Shown: positions 58,160 to 64,000 of the stretch, in pieces
How the letters are laid out: the number at the start of each line of letters is the position of its first letter
Numbering within the stretch: the first letter of the stretch is position 1
DNA from: CAVVDY01 sp963819645
Lineage (GTDB): Bacteria > Acidobacteriota > Terriglobia > Terriglobales > Acidobacteriaceae
DNA: 64,000 nucleotides
Assembly: GCA_963819645.1 (NCBI GenBank)
Contig: CAWFWZ010000002.1
Location: 124,001 to 188,000 of the forward strand
Reading direction: 5' to 3'
Translations under genes and position numbers: made by a program
Notes under the pieces: model-generated
Told to the model about the DNA's origin: nothing
Seen by the model: only the letters and a program-made list of their open reading frames with translations
Database searches by the model: none

Positions 58160-59262
58160 GCTGTCCGTGGGAGCGGGACTGGGTTAGCCAGCGCGGGCAT
58201 TTCCGAAACCCGAGCTGGCGCGAACAGGTCGCGATTCTGCTTCCACCATCGCTGCATCCTGCCTAGCGTCTCGGGTAGCTGGATGTTCGGGCTCCACCCG
58301 GCTTCGTTTTGCAGCCTCTGCGTGTTGCTGACGTACACTGCCTGGTCGCCGGGGCGTGCCGCGTCGAATCTGGTTTCGAGCTTGCGCCCAGTGAGGTGCT
58401 CGATCATTCCCATCAGCTCAAGCAGGGAGACGGAATTCTCCGGACCTCCGCCCACGTTATAAACGCGTCCTTCGTCAGACGGCTCCAGGTTGCGTACTGC
58501 CTCGAAGGCACGCACCAGATCGGCGACATCGAGCACGTCACGAACCTGCAGGCCATTGCCATAGATAGTTACGGGCGTGCGGTTCAAAGCCGAGTACAGA
58601 AAGTGAGCCACCCATCCCTGGTCTTCCGTACCAAACTGACGGGGCCCGGCAATGCACGACATGCGAAACACCGCGGTGTTCAGGCCATAGATGCGTGCGT
58701 AGTCGCGCACGTACTGATCGGCTGCGCCCTTCGAGCAACCGTAGGGAGAGTGGAAGTCCAGCGGCTGCGTCTCCGATGTCCCTTCGCGATTCGAGCAGCC
58801 GTAGCGTGTCTTCTCCGGCCAGACGTCGCCACTGCTGGCACTGCCGTAGACCTTGTTGGTAGAGGTGAACAATAGAAAAGGTTGATTGCCCGACTTGCGC
58901 GCGGCTTCCAGAATGTTGAAGGTGCCAACAAGGTTAATGTCGAAGTCCAGTCGCGGAGCCAGGACTGACGTGGTGACAGCCACCTGAGCGGCGAAGTGAT
59001 AGACCTCGGTGGCGAGACGCATGGCGCGCTCCACCATCTCGGCGTCGCGAACGTCGCCCACCGTGATCTGAAGCCGCCGCGACCGTCCGCTGAGAGATTC
59101 GAGCGCGCGCAGGTTGTGGCGAACGCCGCCGCGCGAGAGATTATCGAAGATGTGAATCTTGGCCTCGGTATTCTGCAGCAGCCATTCCGCCCAATTGGAA
59201 CCGATGAAGCCAGCGCCCCCAAAAATGAGGACCGACCGAAAAGGGTTTCTCTTGCTCGTCAT
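58156..59262 (-). CDS. NAD-dependent sugar epimerase/dehydratase (CDP-paratose 2-epimerase-like)
   Basis: This extended short-chain dehydrogenase of about 368 residues has the NAD-binding motif FGGAGFIGSNWAEWLL, the segment FTSTNKVYG, the catalytic YGCSK (YxxxK) within SPYGCSKGAADQYV, and a substrate region with FNILEAARKSGNQ. The overall pattern is closest to CDP-paratose 2-epimerase-type enzymes. The ATG at 59262 is preferred over a GTG two codons upstream. It starts the epimerase-radical SAM-UDP-glucose dehydrogenase group, which points to synthesis of an unusual surface sugar (inference). Confidence 0.88.
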   Translation of the reverse strand: MTSKRNPFRSVLIFGGAGFIGSNWAEWLLQNTEAKIHIFDNLSRGGVRHNLRALESLSGRSRRLQITVGDVRDAEMVERAMRLATEVYHFAAQVAVTTSVLAPRLDFDINLVGTFNILEAARKSGNQPFLLFTSTNKVYGSASSGDVWPEKTRYGCSNREGTSETQPLDFHSPYGCSKGAADQYVRDYARIYGLNTAVFRMSCIAGPRQFGTEDQGWVAHFLYSALNRTPVTIYGNGLQVRDVLDVADLVRAFEAVRNLEPSDEGRVYNVGGGPENSVSLLELMGMIEHLTGRKLETRFDAARPGDQAVYVSNTQRLQNEAGWSPNIQLPETLGRMQRWWKQNRDLFAPARVSEMPALANPVPLPRTA

Positions 59263-59554
59263 TGGCACACCTGTTGCTGAAGCACCACACTCTCCTCTGG
59301 TAAGTGCAAAAGGTAAGTAGATGCAAAGAGCAGCCCTTGTAGTTTGCTCAGGAGATAACGTCGAATAACGTCCCAGTATGGAAGTGCGAACTGGCGAGAG
59401 CTGCTTCTGAACATCCGCGCAAGGCGGCGAAATCGTTCATCCGTGGCGGAGCACAAGGAGAAGGCGAGAGCCCGTGCGCTGCTAGTAGCAGGGCGATCAG
59501 GTAAACAAAGTGGGGGATTACCGCGGAAAATTATCGGGGCTTAACGACATGGAC

Positions 59555-59770
59555 CTAATTGAAGGAACAGCCGCCGCTTCCCATGCAGCAATTTCCAGCG
59601 CCACAGCCGGCGGAAGATGAGCTGCTCGACTTCGTGCTGACCGCGAATGTGGATAGCTGCTTCTGCAGATTCTGCGTGTGACACTTGGGACACTCGGCCT
59701 TCTGCTCACCAAACAGAATAGCCTCGAACTTGTTTCCACAATCCTCGCAGCGGTATTCAAAAATCGGCAT
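59555..59770 (-). CDS. FmdB-family zinc-ribbon protein
   Basis: This 71-residue protein opens MPIFEYRCEDCGNKFEAI with a second Cys pair ECPKCH, the zinc ribbon of the FmdB (putative regulatory) family. A serine run (SSSSSS) and a Cys/Gly-rich end (GCGAGNCCMGSGGCSF) follow. The tail is common in such proteins and may bind metal. The function is not established. It lies between the epimerase and the DegP-like protease on the same strand. Confidence 0.9.
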   Translation of the reverse strand: MPIFEYRCEDCGNKFEAILFGEQKAECPKCHTQNLQKQLSTFAVSTKSSSSSSAGCGAGNCCMGSGGCSFN

Positions 59771-59826
59771 AACCTCTCCACAGTTACAGCGGCGTTTCGT
59801 CAGTCATCATTATACGAGTTGCCGGA

Positions 59827-60834
59827 TTACTGTACGCGAGGCCGCGGCGTCACCGTAATCTTCAGCAATTGCGTGCCGCGGACCACGTCCACCTCGCACG
59901 CTCTGCCACTGCGCTCGTCAGTTAGCAGTCGATGCAAATCGTCCACCCCGGTGACGTTGTGTCCATCAAAGCGGATGACGACGTCACGCTCGCGCAGGCC
60001 GGCGGTATATGCCGGAGAGTCTGCCACCACGTTCAACAAGAGCAGCCCCGACTCGACAGCCAGGTCGTAGTAGCGAACGATCCTGCGATGCAAGGTGACT
60101 CCCTGCCCCATTACGCCGATGTGACTGCGCTTGACACGCCCGTCGCGAATCAGGCGCGACGCCACGAACTCAGCCGTGTCGGCGCCAATGGCGAAACAGA
60201 TTCCCTGCGCTCCCATGATGGTCGCCGTGTTGACACCGACGACTTGACCCTGCGAATCCACCAGCGGCCCGCCGGAGTTGCCAGGATTCAGCGCCGCATC
60301 CGTTTGCACTACTCCGTCGATCAAGCGACCCGAGCGCGAGCGCATGGTGCGTCCCAGAGCGCTGACCACACCCGCCGTCACCGTGTGTTGAAAGCCCAGG
60401 GGATTGCCAATGGCAACAACCAACTGTCCGACCGTGAGCTTGCGCGAGCTGCCTAACGGAACCGATGGCGCGATCCCGCTGCCACGCACGACCGCCAGAT
60501 CGGTGTCCGGATCGTCGCCGACCAGTTCAGCCGGATAGCGCTCGCCCGCCTCCGTAGTGACAAGAATCTCCTCTGCGTTATGGACGACGTGACTATTGGT
60601 AAGAACAAATCCATCGGGAGTGAACAAGAACCCAGAGCCCGTGCCCTCCGCTGTTCCTCCGCGCGCCCGCTGCTTCACCTGGATGTGTACTACCGCGGGA
60701 CTGACGCGCTGTACCGCTCCCACAACCGCCCGCGAATACGCATCGAGCAAGCTGCTATCGGGATTGGAGGTTAGATGGTTTCGCGAAAAGGATTCAGCAG
60801 CAACATCCTGAGCGAGCCATTGCATAGATTCCAT
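59827..60834 (-). CDS. DegP/HtrA-like trypsin-fold serine protease with PDZ domain
   Basis: This 335-residue protein has a protease domain with VLTNSHVV (His), DTDLAVVRG (Asp) and NPGNSGGPLVD (Ser), the complete triad of S1C proteases. The C-terminal PDZ domain (about 240-330) contains DSPAYTAGLRERDVVIRFDG. No signal peptide or membrane segment is visible at the N-terminus (MESMQWLAQDVAAES), unlike periplasmic HtrA, so it may be cytoplasmic or the true start may be further upstream. GAGG lies before the chosen ATG. Confidence 0.9.
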   Translation of the reverse strand: MESMQWLAQDVAAESFSRNHLTSNPDSSLLDAYSRAVVGAVQRVSPAVVHIQVKQRARGGTAEGTGSGFLFTPDGFVLTNSHVVHNAEEILVTTEAGERYPAELVGDDPDTDLAVVRGSGIAPSVPLGSSRKLTVGQLVVAIGNPLGFQHTVTAGVVSALGRTMRSRSGRLIDGVVQTDAALNPGNSGGPLVDSQGQVVGVNTATIMGAQGICFAIGADTAEFVASRLIRDGRVKRSHIGVMGQGVTLHRRIVRYYDLAVESGLLLLNVVADSPAYTAGLRERDVVIRFDGHNVTGVDDLHRLLTDERSGRACEVDVVRGTQLLKITVTPRPRVQ

Positions 60835-60907
60835 GACAACCTCGAAGCATGTGGATGCTTCATCGGCGGCTCAGGATTCGAGGTGACGTCAGTGCCAGGA
60901 TTCCTGC

Positions 60908-61951
60908 TCACTGCGACTTCTGTTGCAGCTCCAGACATTCGTCGTGCAACTTGGCGTCGTGCGTCATGCCATCAGCGATCATGCACTCATCAATCGCCGA
61001 CTTAGGATCGGAGGTCTTGAAGATCTGCAGCAGCACCAGGTGAGGCGTGGGCCAGGTCGGCGCCAGTTGCGCCGCCTGCTTTAGTTGCGCAATAGCGGAA
61101 GTAAGGTCGTGCTTGTTCTTGTAGGCGATACCGAGGTTGTAATGAGCGTTGGCGTTGCCCGGCTGCAGCTTGATGGCCTGCGAGTATTGGGTAATCGCCT
61201 CTTCGGTCCTGCCGGTTACGTCGAGGGCGGTTCCCAGGTTCATGTGAATGTCCGCGTTGTTGGGCTCAAGCTTCAGCGCTTCGGTGTATGCCAGTATCGC
61301 GCCGTTGAAGTCGCGCCGGGCATAGAGAAGATTGCCCAGGTTGCTGTGCGCTGAAGCCATCCTGGGATTCAGACGAACGGCTTCGCGATACTCCGCCTCC
61401 GCTCCGACCCGGTCGCCCATCTTCTTATAGGCGTATCCCAGATTGTTGTGCAGGTCGGCGTCATCCGGCTTGTAGCGCAACGCTTCTTTGAATTGCGCGA
61501 TGGCCTCACCGTACCCGCCTTTGTCGAGCAGCAGGTTGCCAAGACGATAGTGGGCGGCCGCATACGCGGGATATTCCTTTATGGCGTCGCGATACTCGGC
61601 AATGGCTTCGTCGGGTAGCTTGTCCTTCTCGTCCAGCAGGCCCTGGTGATAATGGCGTTCAGCCGCCGCAGGGATGATGGCTGCCGGAGCAGTCGCAGGG
61701 GCGGTCGCGTCGCTTTTGGGCGCCTCTGACGACGAGGCCTTGGGTGCTGGTGAGGATGAGGCGCTGGGTGCGGTCGAGCTGGAAGCAGCAGCCCCGGCTT
61801 TGGTGTCAAACGGAGAACTTGCCGGCTTGGAATCGGACTTCACAGAGCTGGGTGTGTCGGGCGTTGGCTGAGAGGACGGCTGCTGCTGCGCCACGCACGT
61901 GCTGGCCATCAACGCGAACACCAGCAGGCCGTATAAAGATCGAGAAAACAT
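60908..61951 (-). CDS. Secreted tetratricopeptide-repeat protein
   Basis: This 347-residue protein has a signal peptide (MFSRSLYGLLVFALMASTCV, cleaved near VAQQQ), a low-complexity Ser/Pro/Ala/Lys linker (about 25-95) and then about seven TPR units (for example AYAAAHYRLGNLLLDKGGYG, ADLHNNLGYAYKKMGDRVGA, NADIHMNLGTALDVTGRTEE). TPR arrays bind other proteins, and the partner is unknown. It lies 73 bp upstream of the DegP-like gene on the same strand and may be cotranscribed with it. Confidence 0.88.
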   Translation of the reverse strand: MFSRSLYGLLVFALMASTCVAQQQPSSQPTPDTPSSVKSDSKPASSPFDTKAGAAASSSTAPSASSSPAPKASSSEAPKSDATAPATAPAAIIPAAAERHYHQGLLDEKDKLPDEAIAEYRDAIKEYPAYAAAHYRLGNLLLDKGGYGEAIAQFKEALRYKPDDADLHNNLGYAYKKMGDRVGAEAEYREAVRLNPRMASAHSNLGNLLYARRDFNGAILAYTEALKLEPNNADIHMNLGTALDVTGRTEEAITQYSQAIKLQPGNANAHYNLGIAYKNKHDLTSAIAQLKQAAQLAPTWPTPHLVLLQIFKTSDPKSAIDECMIADGMTHDAKLHDECLELQQKSQ

Positions 61952-62010
61952 AACTGAGACGAGTATAGCTTCCGAACCACGAACGAAGTCGGGGAGCGGG
62001 TCGGGCAGAC

Positions 62011-62050
62011 TCTCATCCCGAGTGAGCCTCTTTTGCGAAGCGAAGGATCC
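62011..62050 (+). repeat. Dispersed repeat remnant
   Basis: CTCATCCCGAGTGAGCC...GCGAAGCGAAGGATCC resembles the GTCATCCTGA...GAAGGACC family and lies between the TPR gene and gpmI. Confidence 0.55.
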
Positions 62051-62077
62051 AGGCGTGCGAAAGGCACGCTTCCTTAT

Positions 62078-63729
62078 CTACTGCTTCGCTTCCTCCGCAA
62101 CCACGCGCAGATCGTGCCCTGTCATTTCCTTCGGTTGCGCGACGCCAAGAATTCCCAGCATGGTCGGTGCAATGTCCTGCAGCGCGCCATCAGGCTTCAA
62201 GGTGAATCGCCGCCCATCACCTTTGAATCCTGCGGGCAGGAACCGCGTGTTCTGCCACCACGATGAACGGCACCGGATTGGTCGTGTGCGCCGTCTGCGG
62301 ACCGCCGCTCGCAGGATCGATCATCTGCTCAGCGTTGCCGTGGTCGGCGGTAACAATCATCGCGCCGCCGGCACGCTTCAGCGCGGCGTAGATCTGACCC
62401 AGGCAGTCATCGACGGTTTCGACTGCGTCAATGGTCGGCGGAATCTTGCCCGAGTGCCCAACCATGTCGGCATTGGCGAAGTTCACCACCATCACGTCGA
62501 AGGTCTTGTCTTCGATCGCCTTCACCACCGCGTCGGCAATGCCTTGCGCGCTCATCTCGGGCTTCAGATCGTAGGTGGCGACCTTCGGCGACTGCACCAG
62601 CACGCGATCTTCGCCGGGAAATGGCTTCTCGACTCCGCCGTTGAAGAAGTAGGTCACGTGCGCGTACTTCTCCGTCTCGGCCACGCGCAGGTTGCGCATG
62701 TTGCAGGTCCGCCATGACATTCGCCAGGATGTTGCCCAGCGACTCTGGCGGCGATACGACCGGCAGTGTGAAGTGCTTGTCGTATCGCGTCATGCAGACG
62801 TAGGTCAGATCTTTCGGCACGCGGTCGCGCGGAATCACGCTGTCGAGATCTTCCGCACCTTCCAGTTCGCGGCCGTCCTGCGCGGTGAAGCTGACTGTTG
62901 CGCGCCAGGCACCGCGTAATCTGCCGCGCGCGGTCGGCGCGGAAGTTGAAGTTGATGCACACATCGCCGTCGCGAATCGTCGCCACCGGCTCGCCACGCT
63001 CGTCCACCACGACAAACGGAATGATGAACTCGTCGGTCACTTCGCGGTTGTACGATTCGCGCACGCCCTGCACCGGATCGTGATAGCGACCGCCTTCGCC
63101 GACGCCGTCCACCATCGCATCGAACGGCTTTCTTCTCACGTTCCCAGCGCTCGGTCGCGATCCATCGCGTAGTAACGCCCGCTTACGCTGGCGATTTTGC
63201 CGACGCCGTACTCGCGCATCTTCTGCTGAAGCTGCTCGACGTAGCCTGCGCCGTTGGTGGGCAGCGTGTCGCGGCCATCCATGAAGGCGTGAACGAAGAC
63301 ACGATCGACGCCGTTCTGCTTGGCCATGCGCAACATGGCGTAGAGATGGTTCTGGTGCGAGTGCACGCCGCCATCCGACAGCAAGCCGAACAGATGCAGA
63401 CGCCGCTCGCCAGTGCGCGCCTTCGCCATCGCCTCGAGCAGCACCGGGTTCTTCTCGAACTCACCGTTCTCGATCGTGAGGTCGATCTTGGTGATGTCCA
63501 TGTAAACCACGCGTCCGGCGCCGATGTTCAGGTGACCGACTTCGCTGTTGCCCATCTGCCCGGTCGGCAGACCAACGTAGCGCCCGCTGGTATGGATCAG
63601 CGTGTTGGGAAATTCCGTCAGCAGCTTGTCGTAGTTCGGCTTGCGCGCCAGCGAGATGGCATTCGCCGGGCACGGCGGAGCATAGCCCCAGCCGTCAAGA
63701 ATGATGAGGACGAGTGGTTTGGGTGGCAT
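62078..63729 (-). CDS. gpmI: 2,3-bisphosphoglycerate-independent phosphoglycerate mutase, about five frameshifts
   Basis: This glycolytic enzyme of about 550 residues interconverts 3- and 2-phosphoglycerate. The N-terminus has LVLIILDGWGYAP (Asp metal ligand) and PTGQMGNSEVGHLNIGAGR (catalytic Ser). Later come LLSDGGVHSHQNHL, FMDGRDTLP, NFADADMVGHSG-type sequence (here NFANADMVGHSG) and IVTADHGNAEQM. Frames change near 63148, 63133, 62905-62925, 62703-62708 and 62230-62238. Repaired, it ends GHDLRVVAEEAKQ at 62078. An essential glycolytic gene with five shifts is good evidence for sequence error. Confidence 0.93.
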
Positions 63730-63734
63730 AGGGA

Positions 63735-63981
63735 TTAGCGACCGAACAGTTCACGCTCTAAGTCAGCGCGGGACATCTCAAGGTAAGCTGCAACTTCAGT
63801 TAAGACGACGTTCAGCGTACCAAGTTTAAGCTGCTGATGAGCAGGAACTGTGACGTGGTGTTCAACTCCCCGGAATTGAGATCTCAAGCGGATATGGCTG
63901 CCTTTGCCGGGTAATCTCGTAGCCGAAGTGGGATAACAGTTTCGCCAGTTCGAAACCGCTCAAGTCCCGCGGCAACTTCAA
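63735..63981 (-). CDS. HicA-like mRNA interferase toxin, one frameshift
   Basis: The frame begins with a TTG at 63981 (KLPRDLSGFELAKLLSHFGY; GAGG ten bases before). After a shift near 63897-63907 it continues RGSHIRLRS (catalytic His region of HicA, a double-stranded RNA-binding fold) and ends SRADLERELFGR with a TAA at 63735. The length, about 82 residues, fits the family, which cleaves mRNA and is neutralised by HicB. The antitoxin would lie beyond the window edge. It starts 250 bp upstream of gpmI on the same strand. Confidence 0.7.
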
Positions 63982-64000
63982 GCCGAGATAACCTCATCAT

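Overview
The window looks like a chromosomal segment from an Acidobacteriota bacterium of the Terriglobia type (inference). The grounds are high GC, Oar-type TonB-dependent receptors with N-terminal carboxypeptidase-regulatory domains, PEP-CTERM proteins, many secreted beta-propeller proteins including the GloVer repeat family, a bshC gene, and intergenic mosaics of short palindromes and 'GTCATCCTGAGCGAAG'-like repeats. No phage, plasmid or insertion-sequence genes were seen. There is one RNA gene, a tmRNA, and I recognised no tRNA, rRNA or CRISPR array.

Layout. 0-7 kb: two PEP-CTERM proteins, a small hypothetical gene, rpsU, a large TonB-dependent receptor, and a divergent BlaI-type repressor/M56 peptidase pair. 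7-20.3 kb: a phosphate-related neighbourhood. It holds two secreted YVTN-propeller/phosphoesterase proteins, a pst phosphate ABC transporter operon (pstS-pstC-pstA-pstB-pstS, with two binding-protein genes) and a membrane-anchored metallophosphoesterase. 20.4-25 kb: tmRNA, bshC (bacillithiol synthesis), a DUF4239 membrane protein, a small hydrophilic protein and the radical SAM enzyme AmrS.

25.5-42.5 kb: the most striking part, seven same-strand genes for secreted proteins that share a nearly identical 3' module (InlB-like Cys-rich repeats plus a terminal Ig-like domain). Five are standard GloVer propellers. In the four whose repeats count cleanly, and within the limits of frameshift repair in the fifth, each has seven repeats, which suggests a closed seven-bladed propeller. 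One has a YVTN propeller in place of the GloVer propeller. One is an 1824-residue fusion with two copies of the tail and an uncharacterised 'DPTGAVG' domain.

42.8-64 kb: Tat translocase genes (tatB, tatC), a ctp-type S41 protease, two genes of unknown function, a second TonB-dependent receptor, a DHH phosphoesterase, a persulfide-dioxygenase-like MBL/rhodanese protein coupled to a zinc-ribbon membrane protein, an epimerase/B12-radical SAM/UDP-glucose dehydrogenase operon, an FmdB zinc ribbon, a DegP-like protease, a TPR protein, gpmI and a HicA-like toxin at the edge.

Quality warning. At least 35 single-base frameshifts interrupt otherwise well-conserved genes, including housekeeping genes (gpmI, pstA, pstB, tatC, ugd). 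This pattern fits uncorrected sequencing or assembly errors far better than pseudogenes, so broken genes are listed as single CDS features spanning the frameshifts.
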